64,000 bases of DNA from assembly GCF_001976145.1 (NCBI RefSeq), contig NZ_MOXD01000005.1, forward strand, positions 1 through 64,000. Reading direction: 5' to 3'. Every line of letters begins with the position of its first letter. The stretch's first letter is position 1. Both the position numbers and the translations under genes were made by a program. Under the pieces are notes generated by a model. It worked only from the letters and a program-made list of their open reading frames with translations, ran no database searches and was not told the DNA's origin. This DNA comes from Serratia oryzae (lineage in GTDB: Bacteria > Pseudomonadota > Gammaproteobacteria > Enterobacterales > Enterobacteriaceae). Of this stretch, positions 28,532 through 38,283 are shown one piece after another.

Positions 28532-28678
28532 TTAGTTAACTTTATCAGCCAGGATGTAAAACTGCTGTTGTTTATATTGGGTATAGTCTAGTGCCGCCTC
28601 CTCATCAACCGGCAACCCTTTACTGCGGCGTAACGCATTCAGTAAGGCATGGTTAATGCGGCAACGTTGCCGTTTCAT
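28532..28678 (-). CDS. Small unknown protein, 48 residues, third gene of an unknown operon
   Basis: A short frame beginning MKRQRCRINHALLNALRRSK and ending FYILADKVN. It starts inside the end of the Asp-box gene in another frame (26-base overlap). AAGG lies 8 bases upstream of its ATG, supporting translation. It is basic in the first half and glutamine/tyrosine-rich in the second, with no membrane helix. No family known to me. Confidence 0.58.
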   Translation of the reverse strand: MKRQRCRINHALLNALRRSKGLPVDEEAALDYTQYKQQQFYILADKVN

Positions 28679-29957
28679 ACACCAAACCTTCACGATTACC
28701 TAACCTCGGGTAGCTGTAGGCATGGGCTGGGAAACGGAACAGGCGGTTTCGCCAGCGATCGAACAACACCGTCTCATCATAACTGCTTGGGAACTTTTCC
28801 ATTCTAAACCAGTGTTGACCACCATCGGTGGACACTGTCATATGCAGTGGGTCATTGAACTGTTTTTCCATCATCAGCAGATTGTTGCCCGCATACAGAG
28901 CCGCTAAGGTTTTCTTGCCGGTTTCCAAGACCGGATAAAAGGTTCCATCAGCCTGTAACTTGTGCAGGCTGTAACGAACCCGCGGCTGGCTTTCCAGAAT
29001 AAAGTAGAAATCCCCTTGCGTGGTGCTTTCGCCGTCAATAACGGTTCCCTGCATCCACCAGTTTGATTCGATGCGTAAGGTGTTGAGATTGAAATTGAGC
29101 AATAGATGGCCCGATTCATCGTCGCCACTTTCACTCGCGCCACTCCAGACGGTAACGTACTGGTCATCGTTATAACGCCAGTAGGTTGGGTTAAGCGCGG
29201 TATTAACGCCCTGCTGCGCTAGATCGAGCAGCATTTGCCAATGCTGGCCAAGATCGCTGGATTGATAAAGCTTACCGCTCTGCGCAACCAGAACCTGCCC
29301 GGAGCCAGAAATACCCAATAGCTGATAGGGAGAGTCCTTTTCCGGCGCTTGCCACTGCGGCTGCCACTGCCAACGACGTCCACCATCGGCGGAATAAAAC
29401 ACCACATCAGCCCGATCCAGATAGCTGTTGAAAAGAATCAGGCACTGCCCTTGAGCACTGCATTCCTGATCCATCACGGTGCCGAGAAAACGGGCGCTGA
29501 TACGCAGATCGCCCTCCTGCTCAGTGATGATTTGAGTCACTGGCACAATGGCATCATCCAGATACAGCGTGCGGCTGTTTTCATTGCCCGTATGGCGTTC
29601 TAGTGCGGAACGAACCGCCTCTTGGTCTGGTGATATTTGCAGGTTTAACAGCGAAGGGGCATCACTAGCCAGTAAATCGATCTGTATGGTTTTTTGGTAG
29701 CTGTGTACCCAAGTTGCCCGATCAATATGAAGCAATTTCATATCAATTGCGTCGCTGACCCCGGTTAATAATACGCCTTGTTGAAAGCTGCTCAGGCGTT
29801 GCTTACTCATCACCACGGCTGGCTGCTCGGCCTGATAGCTCCGCTGCCATGACCAGCCGGTAGCAAATCCGGCAAAACCTTCGATATAGAACAGTATTCC
29901 GGCAACAATTCCCCCCAAGGCTAACAACGCCATGCGTGTTTGGCTTTGGCTGAACAT
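28653..29957 (-). CDS. Membrane-anchored Asp-box (BNR) repeat protein, unknown function
   Basis: A 434-residue protein. One hydrophobic helix at about 9-31 near a short N-terminus suggests an inner-membrane anchor with the rest in the periplasm. At least three Asp-box motifs are visible (SADGGRRWQW, SSDLGQHWQML, STDGGQHWFRM), typical of beta-propellers of the sialidase/VPS10 type; no sialidase catalytic residues are evident. The start at 29957 overlaps the stop of the upstream gene by one base (TAATG); the longer open frame upstream lies inside that gene. It probably works with the upstream membrane protein. Function unknown. Confidence 0.72.
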   Translation of the reverse strand: MFSQSQTRMALLALGGIVAGILFYIEGFAGFATGWSWQRSYQAEQPAVVMSKQRLSSFQQGVLLTGVSDAIDMKLLHIDRATWVHSYQKTIQIDLLASDAPSLLNLQISPDQEAVRSALERHTGNENSRTLYLDDAIVPVTQIITEQEGDLRISARFLGTVMDQECSAQGQCLILFNSYLDRADVVFYSADGGRRWQWQPQWQAPEKDSPYQLLGISGSGQVLVAQSGKLYQSSDLGQHWQMLLDLAQQGVNTALNPTYWRYNDDQYVTVWSGASESGDDESGHLLLNFNLNTLRIESNWWMQGTVIDGESTTQGDFYFILESQPRVRYSLHKLQADGTFYPVLETGKKTLAALYAGNNLLMMEKQFNDPLHMTVSTDGGQHWFRMEKFPSSYDETVLFDRWRNRLFRFPAHAYSYPRLGNREGLVYETATLPH

Positions 29958-31228
29958 TAACTCACTTCCTGAATATAGTTTTTTGCCCCACGGCAGCGTT
30001 TGAACAACGTCAACATCTGGCGGGCAAAGGCGCAACGCGCCGCGCTTAATGAGTGCTTGCGCACCAGCCAACTCGTCAACTCCACCAGCAGCATAAAAAT
30101 ACAGAACATCATGAGGCTCATCAAACCGAAGGCATAGAGCATCTCTGCGGCGTCCAACCAGTCCCATTTATCCGGCATACCGCCCTGTTCCCACCACTCC
30201 TCAGCGGTGAAAAACGCCACCATCACTATTAAAAACAGGCAGATACCGGCCATCAGTTTATACATCAGTTTCATTTGCTGGAATGATACCGCTATGCCGC
30301 CCACTTTCAGATAAGCGCAACCATCCCTTTCATTGCAAACCCCAAGAACCCTATTGTCCTGTTGATTCACCACTAACGTCAGCGGATCGTTCTCTGTCAG
30401 AAAGAACGGATGTTGGCGAAAGAACAGCGGATTAAGATCTTCCGTCAGGGTATTAAAACCGCTACGAAAAGAGAACTCTGAGCCATTGCAGGTAAATTGA
30501 TAGTCAATAAAATCCCGCCGGCTTTTGCCACTGCCGGTGAAATCGCGGCGAGCGCTAACCTCGGTAGCCACACCACTCACGCTGGCGAGCATTACCCGAT
30601 CAGAAAGCAACAGATCGGCGGCCTGAAGCGCATCCAGATCGTTATCCTGTTCATCACTGGTTTGCTGCGTTGGCCGGCTGTTTAACGGCCCCGGCAACCG
30701 CAAAGCGGGCGAGTGACAAATTGAAACATCGCCGGTTTTGACCTGCTCCAACCCTTGCAACAAACGGCGCATCTTGCTGCTGGTACCCACTAGCAGCGCC
30801 TGAAAAGAAGAGGCAAACAACCAGCAGCCAAAGCAGAAAACAAACAGAAGCAATACCATCAACCAGACGCTCACCCATTGAAAAGCCGCATAGATCGACG
30901 CCCCTATCACGCCTAATCCGCCCATCAGCTTCAGCGTCGCCCTCAGCTTACTGATGTCCGCTACCTTCGGCTGCAACACCCCCTTTTCCTCACTGGCCAG
31001 CCAATGCAGCCAGTAGCTGCCATCGGCCAGTTGATGTGCGCCGATATAAACGCGATCCCCCTCGACCAACCGATTCAACACGTTGGCCTCAAGAAACTGT
31101 CTGCTGTAGGTATAAAAAACCTTATCCCCGGCCAGAATGCGCCGAAACTGACTTTCACTGGGTGCATTGAGATCGTGCCGGACAAACGGCAAATCGAAAA
31201 AGAAGATTTTTTTCATGGAAGATGACAC
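29957..31228 (-). CDS. Polytopic membrane protein, unknown function
   Basis: A 423-residue protein I do not recognise. A soluble N-terminal domain of about 90 residues precedes two hydrophobic helices (about 100-145). A soluble central domain of about 180 residues with a flexible TQQTSDEQDND stretch follows, then two more helices (about 326-350 and 368-395) and a basic tail. The GTG at 31228 follows AAGGCTGAT, the best ribosome site; an ATG four codons later is the alternative. It is the first gene of a three-gene operon with the Asp-box protein and the 48-residue protein. Confidence 0.68.
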   Translation of the reverse strand: MSSSMKKIFFFDLPFVRHDLNAPSESQFRRILAGDKVFYTYSRQFLEANVLNRLVEGDRVYIGAHQLADGSYWLHWLASEEKGVLQPKVADISKLRATLKLMGGLGVIGASIYAAFQWVSVWLMVLLLFVFCFGCWLFASSFQALLVGTSSKMRRLLQGLEQVKTGDVSICHSPALRLPGPLNSRPTQQTSDEQDNDLDALQAADLLLSDRVMLASVSGVATEVSARRDFTGSGKSRRDFIDYQFTCNGSEFSFRSGFNTLTEDLNPLFFRQHPFFLTENDPLTLVVNQQDNRVLGVCNERDGCAYLKVGGIAVSFQQMKLMYKLMAGICLFLIVMVAFFTAEEWWEQGGMPDKWDWLDAAEMLYAFGLMSLMMFCIFMLLVELTSWLVRKHSLSAARCAFARQMLTLFKRCRGAKNYIQEVS

Positions 31229-31441
31229 ATCAGCCTTGGCTGCGGCGATTAAAAACGATGATCCAACAGCTTATCCTGGCGTAACGTTGGTCTGCGTCTT
31301 AACAGATTTTTGGCTATTTATCAGTAATCTAACGAAAAACGGTTTATCAATCCAGCCGCTTGCCGTCGTTAATCGACAATATTTTGCCGGCACCCCTCGC
31401 AAAGCGGATGCCAGCAACAGGTGGTTATGCCACCGAAGCTA

Positions 31442-32032
31442 TCAGAACAGGCCGCTGAGCAAGCCAACCCCCAATAATGATGAGCCGCCGCCAATCACCC
31501 CCGCCCACCAGCGGTTAGTGCTGGAAAGAGTCAGCAGATAACCGATCCCCAAGCCAACCAGATGCAGCCCTGCTGTGGCGATCACCATACCTGAAAGTGC
31601 CGCTGCCGAATGAGAAAGTTCAGCGCCGTGTGCCAAACCGTGGAAAATGGCAAAAGCGCCAATGATCAACGCACCGGTTACCGCACGCAACTTCAGCCGC
31701 AGCGCCACCATCACGCCCACCACCAGCAGCGAGGCGGCGACAAGGTATTCGGTAGCCGCCACCGTCACGCCCGCCATGCCGATCAGCGCACCCGCCAACA
31801 GCAACCCGGCAAACGCCAGCGGCGCAAGCCACCATTTTCGGGTGTTCATGGCACTCCAGACGCCCACCAGAATCATCGCCACCAGGTGATCCATCCCGGT
31901 CAACGGATGGATAAAGCCTTCAGTGAAGCTTAAAACGTGATGAGTACCGCCATCATTCCCTACGTGGGCGTAAACCAGCATCGGGAACAGCGCCAGTACG
32001 GATACAGCCACAGCTTTGACATTAATACGCAT
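31442..32032 (-). CDS. HupE/UreJ-family protein, likely nickel permease
   Basis: A 196-residue membrane protein of the HupE/UreJ family, linked to nickel supply for hydrogenases and ureases. An N-terminal signal-like helix ends near ALFPMLVYAHVG, placing the conserved histidine at the mature N-terminus. The signature HPLTGMDHLVAMILVGVWSA and the later FAIFHGLAHGAEL supply the conserved histidine/aspartate residues. About six helices. The ATG at 32032 follows AGGTGATT. It lies 52 bases after hypF and ends the hydrogenase locus, which fits nickel delivery to HypA/HypB. Confidence 0.87.
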   Translation of the reverse strand: MRINVKAVAVSVLALFPMLVYAHVGNDGGTHHVLSFTEGFIHPLTGMDHLVAMILVGVWSAMNTRKWWLAPLAFAGLLLAGALIGMAGVTVAATEYLVAASLLVVGVMVALRLKLRAVTGALIIGAFAIFHGLAHGAELSHSAAALSGMVIATAGLHLVGLGIGYLLTLSSTNRWWAGVIGGGSSLLGVGLLSGLF

Positions 32033-32084
32033 AGTAATCACCTGTTGTTCATCCTATAAGAAACCATAAAAAACGGACACGCCC

Positions 32085-34382
32085 CTAACGCGCTGCGGCG
32101 ATCAACGCCTGCCCCAGCGCCAAACCGCCATCACCGGCAGGCCACTGCGACGGCAGCAACACCTGCAAACCTTCTAGCTGTTGCACCAGCAGTTGGCGCA
32201 ACAGTTGGTTATGGAAGACCCCGCCCGACAACGCGACGGTGTGAATATCGTGCTGCTGTGCCGCCTGCCAGGCCAAGGCGGCAAAACCCTGCGCCAGCGC
32301 CCAATGGAAAGCATAAGCCCGCCGGGCTGGTGTAGACCGATAGCTCAGCCACTGTGGCCAAAAAGAGGCTAAATCCAGTTGTTGGCCGCACAGCGGCAGA
32401 GAAACCGGCGGCTGATGGTGCGGGCTTTGCTGCGCCAGCGCTTCCAACAGGCACGCAGCCTCCCCCTCCCAGGAGATTTGCGGCGGAACGATTTGCAGCG
32501 CGGCAGCCACCGCATCAAACAGGCGCCCGGTAGAAGACGCCAAAGGTGCATTGATCTGGCGCTCAATCGCCTTTGCCAGAATGCTGGCCTGTGGCTGCGG
32601 GATACTTGCTGCTTCCGGCAGAGCTTGCCAGCCAGGGACAAAGCGCAACAGATGCGCCAGCAGGTTGCGCCACGGCTGCTGCGCTGCCAAATCGCCACCC
32701 GGCAGCGCCACCGCCGGTAACCCGCCCAAATGTTCACAATGCTGATAGTCCACCAGCAGGCATTCTCCGCCCCACAGTTGCCCGTTAATACCGTAACCCA
32801 AACCGTCCAGCGCCAGCCCGATCACCCTGCCACCGTCACGCGGCCAGGCATGCTCCGCCAAGCAACTGACCAGGTGGGCATGGTGGTGAAGCGTCTCCAC
32901 GCAGGGAAGCGCTAAACGTTCGGCCAGCGCGTGCCCCTGCTGATGGCTGAGGTAACCGGGGTGGGCATCAACGGCGATCGCCTGCGGCGCTACGCCGTAG
33001 ATCTCACCAAACAGCGTAATCAGTTGCTGTTGCTGCTGGCGGGTAGCGTCATCGGCCAGCGAGCCAAGGTGTTGGCTGACCACGGCGCGATCGCCCCACA
33101 GCAGGCAAAAGGTGTTCTTGGTATCGGCACCCAGCGCCAGCACCGGTGGCTGCGCGCTAAAACCGGGCGGCAATGGCAAAGCATCCGGCACATAGCCGCG
33201 CGCACGCCGCAGCATTTCAGTGCCCCGTTGGTTTAGGCGCAGCACCGTATCGTCGGCACGCTGGACGATCTCGCGGTTATGCAGCAGCCAAGCGTCAGCA
33301 ATGCCTGCCAGCTCCTCAAGCGCCTGTTGATTAGTTAGCGCAGGGGGAAGGCCAGAAAGATTGCCGGAGGTCATCACCAGCGGGCGGGCAACCTGCTGGA
33401 GCAACAGATGTTGCAGCGGATTGGCAGGCAGCATCACGCCCACCTCGCTCAGCCCAGGGGCAATTTCCCGGCACAGCGGGCCGTCGGGGTGCGCTGGCAC
33501 CAGCACCACCGGTGCCGCCGGGCTGCGCAACAGTTTGAGCAACGGCGCAGTATCTGCTACCTGAACACAGGCCGCTAACCAATTGGCATCCGGCATCATT
33601 ACCGCCAGCGGCTTGGCTGGGCGACGCTTACGCAAGCGCAGGCGCTGCACCGCCGCTGAATTAGTGGCATCGCAGGCCAGATGAAAACCGCCGATGCCCT
33701 TGATCGCCAGGATCTCCCCCGCCATCAGCGCCCGCGTGGCCCGTTGCAGCGCGTCATCCGCGCTGGCCGTCACGTTGCCGCTGGCATCGCTCAGCCACAG
33801 CTGCGGGCCGCAGATCGGGCAGGCATTGGGTTGCGCGTGGAATCGGCGGTCGGCCGGATCGTCATACTCCGCCTGGCACGCCGGGCACAGCGGGAAAGGC
33901 TGCATGGAGGTATTGGGCCGATCGTAAGGCATCTGGCGAATGATGGTAAAACGCGGGCCGCAGTGGGTGCAGTTGATAAACGGGTAGCGATAGCGCCGGT
34001 TGTGCGGCGAATTCAGTTCTGCCAGGCAAGCGTCACAGGTGGCCGCATCGGCGACAATATGGGTATCAATCTGCCCTGCGCCACTGCTGGCAATGGTGAA
34101 GTGCTGTGGTTCCTGTGGCCAATGCAGAGGCTGCTGGCTGACGCTGTCGATCCGCGCCAGCGGCGGGCATTGCAGCGGCAAGGCGCGCAGGAAATCCGCC
34201 ACCTTGGGCGAGCGCCACAGACGGACGATCACCCCAGCGCCGTCGTTGCTGACGTCACCGCGCAGATCGAACCGCCGCGCCAGCTGCCAGACGTAGGGGC
34301 GAAACCCCACCCCTTGTACCTTGCCTTTCACCCGCAGGCTGAGGCCATTGCTGTTGGCGACTGTAGTATCAATATGCGCCAT
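32085..34382 (-). CDS. hypF: Hydrogenase maturation carbamoyltransferase HypF
   Basis: A 765-residue maturase that activates carbamoyl phosphate and transfers the carbamoyl group to the C-terminal cysteine of HypE, the source of the cyanide ligands of the NiFe site. Domains: acylphosphatase (about 14-100, [15 protein letters not shown]), two zinc-finger motifs (CDACLAEL ... CTHCGPRF and CPACQAEY ... CPICGP), a YrdC-like domain (about 210-390) and a Kae1-like domain with [13 protein letters not shown] and [12 protein letters not shown]. Length matches the family. It is separated from hypE by 220 bases containing a palindromic repeat. Confidence 0.96.
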   Translation of the reverse strand: MAHIDTTVANSNGLSLRVKGKVQGVGFRPYVWQLARRFDLRGDVSNDGAGVIVRLWRSPKVADFLRALPLQCPPLARIDSVSQQPLHWPQEPQHFTIASSGAGQIDTHIVADAATCDACLAELNSPHNRRYRYPFINCTHCGPRFTIIRQMPYDRPNTSMQPFPLCPACQAEYDDPADRRFHAQPNACPICGPQLWLSDASGNVTASADDALQRATRALMAGEILAIKGIGGFHLACDATNSAAVQRLRLRKRRPAKPLAVMMPDANWLAACVQVADTAPLLKLLRSPAAPVVLVPAHPDGPLCREIAPGLSEVGVMLPANPLQHLLLQQVARPLVMTSGNLSGLPPALTNQQALEELAGIADAWLLHNREIVQRADDTVLRLNQRGTEMLRRARGYVPDALPLPPGFSAQPPVLALGADTKNTFCLLWGDRAVVSQHLGSLADDATRQQQQQLITLFGEIYGVAPQAIAVDAHPGYLSHQQGHALAERLALPCVETLHHHAHLVSCLAEHAWPRDGGRVIGLALDGLGYGINGQLWGGECLLVDYQHCEHLGGLPAVALPGGDLAAQQPWRNLLAHLLRFVPGWQALPEAASIPQPQASILAKAIERQINAPLASSTGRLFDAVAAALQIVPPQISWEGEAACLLEALAQQSPHHQPPVSLPLCGQQLDLASFWPQWLSYRSTPARRAYAFHWALAQGFAALAWQAAQQHDIHTVALSGGVFHNQLLRQLLVQQLEGLQVLLPSQWPAGDGGLALGQALIAAAR

Positions 34383-34557
34383 GATATCTAACTACCACTA
34401 CAACAGGTGGGCACCGGTGTTGACGCCATTGAAGGCGCTTTCACGGTGCTACCTGATAAACGCCAAATCTTGAGCGTCCGAAAAACATGCTTATTCAAAC
34501 CAACAAACAAAATAGAGCCCTTTATCAAAGAGAACGGGTTAAGCATTAAGCGATATT

Positions 34558-34592
34558 CCCCTCACCCTAGCCCTCTCCCTACAGGGAGAGGG
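34558..34592. repeat. Palindromic intergenic repeat (CCCTCACCC / CCCTCTCCC type)
   Basis: CCCTCACCCTAG leads into a perfect 10-bp stem, CCCTCTCCCT with AGGGAGAGGG, with a 2-base loop. The same motif occurs twice more at 61868-61955. It lies between hypE and hypF, 10 bases past the hypE stop in transcription order. It probably folds in mRNA and protects or ends the upstream transcript (inference). Confidence 0.75.
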
Positions 34593-34602
34593 AACTGGTT
34601 AG

Positions 34603-35631
34603 CTAACAAATCCGCGGTAGCGGCTCGTCCAATGGCAGATCCAAGCGGCGCGAAACGCCAAACAACCCCACCACACTCACCTGCTGGCGCTCCAGCGTGT
34701 GGCCAATCACCGCCGCATCGCGCCCCAGCGGGTGCTGACGCAGTGCGGCCAACACCTCGGCTTCGGCTGCAGGTGCCACCACCAGCACCAACTTGCCCTC
34801 ATTGGCAAAGTTCAGCGCATCCAGCCCCAATAACTCACATATCCCGCGCACTGCGGGTTTCAACGGCAACGCCGCTTCCACGATCTCCATGCCGCAGCCG
34901 CTGGCGGCGGCAAACTCATGCAGCACCGCCGTCACGCCGCCGCGCGTGGCATCCCGCAGCGCCCGCACACCGGCGATGTGTAACAACGGCGCAATCAGCG
35001 GTGCCAGCAGGGCGCAATCGCTGGCCAGTTCGCTTTCCAACCCCAGCCCTTCACGCAGGTTGAGAATGGTCGCGCCGTGATCGCCGAGCGTGCCGCTGAC
35101 GATAATGCTGTCGCCCTGGCGGATCTGATGAACACCCCAATCAACGCGGGCCGGAATCGCGCCAAAGCCGGTGGTATTGATAAAAATTTTGTCTGCTGCG
35201 CCACGGGGAACCACTTTGGTATCACCGGTGACGATCTGCATCCCGGCCTGCTGCGCCGTAGCGGCCATCGACTGCACGACACGCACCAGCATGGCAAACG
35301 GTAACCCTTCCTCCAGGATCAGGCCGCAGCTCAGGTAACGCGGCTGCGCACCGCTGACCGCCACGTCGTTAGCGGTGCCGCACACCGCCAGCTTGCCGAT
35401 GTCGCCACCGGGAAAGAAAATCGGGTCGATCACATAGCTGTCGGTGGATACCGCCAGCCGATCCCCGGCGCTACAAAGCTCGCTCAGCGCAATGCGCGCC
35501 TGGTCTTCACGCGCGTTCAGGGCTGGATTGGCAAAGGCTTGCAAGAACAGCTCTTCGATCAGGCTTTGCATCGCCCGCCCGCCGCTGCCGTGTGCCAGCG
35601 TGATTTCACGCTCATCGTTCGGTTGAAGCAT
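34603..35631 (-). CDS. hypE: Hydrogenase maturation protein HypE
   Basis: A 342-residue AIR-synthase-fold protein that dehydrates the thiocarboxamide on its last cysteine to a thiocyanate. N-terminal EITLAHGSGGRAMQSLIEEL is the family hallmark. VSTDSYVIDPIFFPGGDIGK and TVCGTANDVAVSGA-type segments form the ATP site. The C-terminus ends PRIC, the essential motif. The ATG at 35631 overlaps the hypD stop (ATGA); the longer open frame upstream lies inside hypD. Confidence 0.96.
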   Translation of the reverse strand: MLQPNDEREITLAHGSGGRAMQSLIEELFLQAFANPALNAREDQARIALSELCSAGDRLAVSTDSYVIDPIFFPGGDIGKLAVCGTANDVAVSGAQPRYLSCGLILEEGLPFAMLVRVVQSMAATAQQAGMQIVTGDTKVVPRGAADKIFINTTGFGAIPARVDWGVHQIRQGDSIIVSGTLGDHGATILNLREGLGLESELASDCALLAPLIAPLLHIAGVRALRDATRGGVTAVLHEFAAASGCGMEIVEAALPLKPAVRGICELLGLDALNFANEGKLVLVVAPAAEAEVLAALRQHPLGRDAAVIGHTLERQQVSVVGLFGVSRRLDLPLDEPLPRIC

Positions 35632-36746
35632 CAGGCCGTCTCCCTGCGATATTGATAGTAAGCCGCACAGGCCCCTTCCGATGACACCATCAAGGCACCA
35701 AAGGCGTTGCTTGGCGTACACTCTTTGCCAAACAGCGGGCAGGCGTCCGGCTTGCAGCGCCCGGTCAGCACCTCGCCACAGCGCGAACGCGGATCGTCCG
35801 CCACCCGCTGTGGCTGGGGCTGAAAGCGCCGCTCGGCGTCAAACTCGGCATAGTCCGGCGTCAGTTGTACGCCGGAGTGGGCAATCTCCCCCAAGCCGCG
35901 CCATTCGCTGCTCGCTTTCAGGCAAAACACTTCCGCCAGCGCCTGCTGTGCCAAACGGTTACCCTGCTCTGGCACAATGCGCCGGTACTGATTTTCCACC
36001 GCGCTGCGGCCAGCGCGCAGTTGTTCCAGCAGCATCACCAGCCCTTGCAGAATATCCAGCGGTTCAAACCCGGTGACCACCAGCGGTTTACGGTATTGCT
36101 CGGCGATAAAACCGTAAGGCGCATTGCCGATCACCATGCTGACGTGGCCGGGGGCCAGAAAACCGTCAATCCGCACATCGGGCTGCTGCAACAGGCTGCG
36201 CAAGGTGGGGATCAGGGTAATGTGCTGGCAGAACAGGCTGAAGTTGGTTAGCTTACGCTGCCGCGCCTGTTGCAGGGTCAAGGCGCTGGCGGGCATGGTG
36301 GTTTCAAAACCCAGCCCGAAAAACACCACTTCGCGCTGTGGATAGTCTACCGCCAGCTGCAGGGCATCCAGCGGTGAATAGACAACGCGGATATCGGCGC
36401 CGTGCCGCCGGGCATCCAGCAGCGATCCGTTGCGCCCGCGCACGCGCATGGCATCGCCATAGGTGCAGAAAATCACTTCCGGGTGCGCGGCAATCTCCAG
36501 GCAGCTATCGATGCGCCCCATCGGCAAGACGCAGACCGGGCAACCCGGCCCGTGGACAAACTCCAGGTTATCCGGCAGCAGCCGATCGATGCCAAACTTG
36601 AAAATCGCATGGGTATGGCCGCCGCACACCTCCATAATTTGCAGCGGCAAGCGTTGCTGGGCGGGCATTGAGAGCATCAACTGCGCGATGCGCTGCAACA
36701 AAACCTGGGTCAGCGCCGGATCGCGGAATTCATCAACGTAGCGCAT
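35631..36746 (-). CDS. hypD: Hydrogenase maturation protein HypD
   Basis: A 371-residue [4Fe-4S] protein that, with HypC and HypE, builds the Fe(CN)2CO unit of NiFe hydrogenase. Conserved motifs: [38 protein letters not shown], and a C-terminal cysteine set ([20 protein letters not shown] then GKECTP). Its start at 36746 ([10 protein letters not shown]) overlaps the end of hypC by 14 bases. Confidence 0.96.
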   Translation of the reverse strand: MRYVDEFRDPALTQVLLQRIAQLMLSMPAQQRLPLQIMEVCGGHTHAIFKFGIDRLLPDNLEFVHGPGCPVCVLPMGRIDSCLEIAAHPEVIFCTYGDAMRVRGRNGSLLDARRHGADIRVVYSPLDALQLAVDYPQREVVFFGLGFETTMPASALTLQQARQRKLTNFSLFCQHITLIPTLRSLLQQPDVRIDGFLAPGHVSMVIGNAPYGFIAEQYRKPLVVTGFEPLDILQGLVMLLEQLRAGRSAVENQYRRIVPEQGNRLAQQALAEVFCLKASSEWRGLGEIAHSGVQLTPDYAEFDAERRFQPQPQRVADDPRSRCGEVLTGRCKPDACPLFGKECTPSNAFGALMVSSEGACAAYYQYRRETA

Positions 36747-37011
36747 CGCTGCCCCCCGGCATCGGTGATTCAAGCCCAACGGCGCGCATATGCTCCAGCG
36801 CCGCCAGCGTGTCCAGCGCCTCCTGTTCGTCGAGCAGGCTCATGGCAAACCCAACGTGCACCAGCACCCACTGGCCGAGCAGCGCCTGCGGCGAATCCTC
36901 ACACACCAGCGCGATATTGACCCCGAGCGACACGCCACACACATCGACCGTTGCCAGTTGATGCAAATCTTCGCCAACCGCGATCACTTTACCGGGTACG
37001 CCAAGGCACAT
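36733..37011 (-). CDS. hypC: Hydrogenase maturation chaperone HypC
   Basis: A 92-residue chaperone of the HypC/HybG family. It begins [12 protein letters not shown], where the cysteine at position 2 holds the iron-ligand intermediate and contacts the large-subunit precursor. The segment [20 protein letters not shown] is also typical. It lies where E. coli hyb operons have hybG, so it probably serves this HybC. Its ATG overlaps the end of hypB. Confidence 0.95.
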   Translation of the reverse strand: MCLGVPGKVIAVGEDLHQLATVDVCGVSLGVNIALVCEDSPQALLGQWVLVHVGFAMSLLDEQEALDTLAALEHMRAVGLESPMPGGSDALR

Positions 37012-37922
37012 TATTGCGCCTCCAGCCAGTCGAGCCAGAGATCCATCCCCTCGCCGCCGGTGGCCGAAAGGGCAATCACCTGAATGGTGGGGTTAACCTG
37101 ACGGGCATAGGCAATGCACCGTTCAACCGAGAAATCGACATAGGGCAGCAGGTCGATCTTATTGATCACCATCAGCGTGGCGGCGGCAAACATATGCGGA
37201 TATTTGAGCGGTTTGTCCTCCCCTTCGGTGACCGACAGCACCGCCACTTTATGCCGTTCCCCCAGATCAAAACTGGCAGGGCATACCAGGTTGCCGACGT
37301 TTTCAATAAACAGCAGGCTGTTGTCCTGCAGCGGCAGGCGATGGGCCGCATCGTGCACCATCTGCGCATCCAAGTGGCAGCCTTTACCGGTGTTCACCTG
37401 AATCGCCGGAACCCCCGTCGCGCGGATGCGTTCCGCGTCGTTGCTGGTTTGCTGATCGCCCTCGATCACCGCGCACGGCACTTTGCCCGCCAGAGATTGC
37501 AGGGTGGCCGTCAGCAGGGAGGTTTTGCCGGAGCCGGGGCTGGAAACCAGGTTCAGCACCAGGATATTCTGCGCGGCAAAGTGTTCACGGTTATGCGCCG
37601 CCAGATGGTTATTTTTGCTCAATACGTCCTGTTCAATCTGCAATAACCGGCGCTGCCCCATGCCGGGTGCATGGCTGCCTGCCTCGCCATGGCCATAATG
37701 CAGGTCTTGCGAATGTGGTTGTACCTGGGGGGCAAACGGCACCGCTTCAGCGCTGGCGTAATGATGATGAACGTCACCTTGATGGTGATAATGGTGGTGG
37801 TGATGGATCGTGACTGTCTGATGGGCATGCCCATGATGATGGTGATCGTCATCATGGTGGTGATGGTGCTCATCCCCTTCGATCGATGTTTCTCCGTGGC
37901 CGCAACCGCAAGTCGTACACAT
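37011..37922 (-). CDS. hypB: Hydrogenase nickel-incorporation GTPase HypB
   Basis: A 303-residue GTPase that, with HypA, inserts nickel. The N-terminus has the CxxCGCG nickel site (residues 2-7). A histidine-rich tract follows (about 18-55, three dense His clusters), which in relatives stores nickel. The G domain has the P-loop [11 protein letters not shown], switch [13 protein letters not shown], and NKID specificity motif. The start at 37922 follows AAGGAGTTAAGCCTT. The His tract is longer than in E. coli HypB. Confidence 0.96.
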   Translation of the reverse strand: MCTTCGCGHGETSIEGDEHHHHHDDDHHHHGHAHQTVTIHHHHHYHHQGDVHHHYASAEAVPFAPQVQPHSQDLHYGHGEAGSHAPGMGQRRLLQIEQDVLSKNNHLAAHNREHFAAQNILVLNLVSSPGSGKTSLLTATLQSLAGKVPCAVIEGDQQTSNDAERIRATGVPAIQVNTGKGCHLDAQMVHDAAHRLPLQDNSLLFIENVGNLVCPASFDLGERHKVAVLSVTEGEDKPLKYPHMFAAATLMVINKIDLLPYVDFSVERCIAYARQVNPTIQVIALSATGGEGMDLWLDWLEAQ

Positions 37923-37941
37923 AAGGCTTAACTCCTTAAAA

Positions 37942-38283
37942 TCATTCCACTTCTAATTGTTTTAATCGCAGGCTTTCGCCGCTCTCGATGCGCAAAGCGT
38001 GGCCGCCGCAGTGCGGGCAGCCGGCGTCATGCCGCTCAACCGCTACGCTGGTGCTGCAATCCCAGCACCAGGCACGCGCCGGTTGATAGTTCAGATGCAA
38101 CTGGCAACCCTCTGCCAGCGTCTGGCGGCTAGCGCTGGCGAAGCTGAAGCGCAGGGCCTGTTCTTCAATGCAAGACAGCGCACCGATCTCCAGCCACACC
38201 GCCGTGACTCGCCGGGCACCGTGCTGCCTGGCCTGCTGCTCAATAAGCTCCATGGTGCTCAGGCACAGGCTGATTTCATGCAT
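37942..38283 (-). CDS. hypA: Hydrogenase nickel-metallochaperone HypA
   Basis: A 113-residue protein that hands nickel to the hydrogenase precursor. The mature start MHEISLC supplies the nickel-binding Met-His-Glu, and two CxxC pairs (CWDC, CPHC) form the structural zinc site. The start at 38283 is fixed by this motif; a longer upstream frame is within hybE. It takes the place of hybF of the E. coli hyb operon. Confidence 0.95.
   Translation of the reverse strand: MHEISLCLSTMELIEQQARQHGARRVTAVWLEIGALSCIEEQALRFSFASASRQTLAEGCQLHLNYQPARAWCWDCSTSVAVERHDAGCPHCGGHALRIESGESLRLKQLEVE

Noticed and set aside
34407-35063. 218-codon rightward frame across the hypE end
   Set aside because: It runs through the palindromic repeat and is antisense to hypE; the translated sequence is arginine/proline-rich noise.
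37640-37880. Repeated ATGGTGGTGATG-like triplets resembling a repeat array
   Set aside because: They are the codons of the HypB histidine tract read on the other strand, with no spacers and no cas genes. Not CRISPR.
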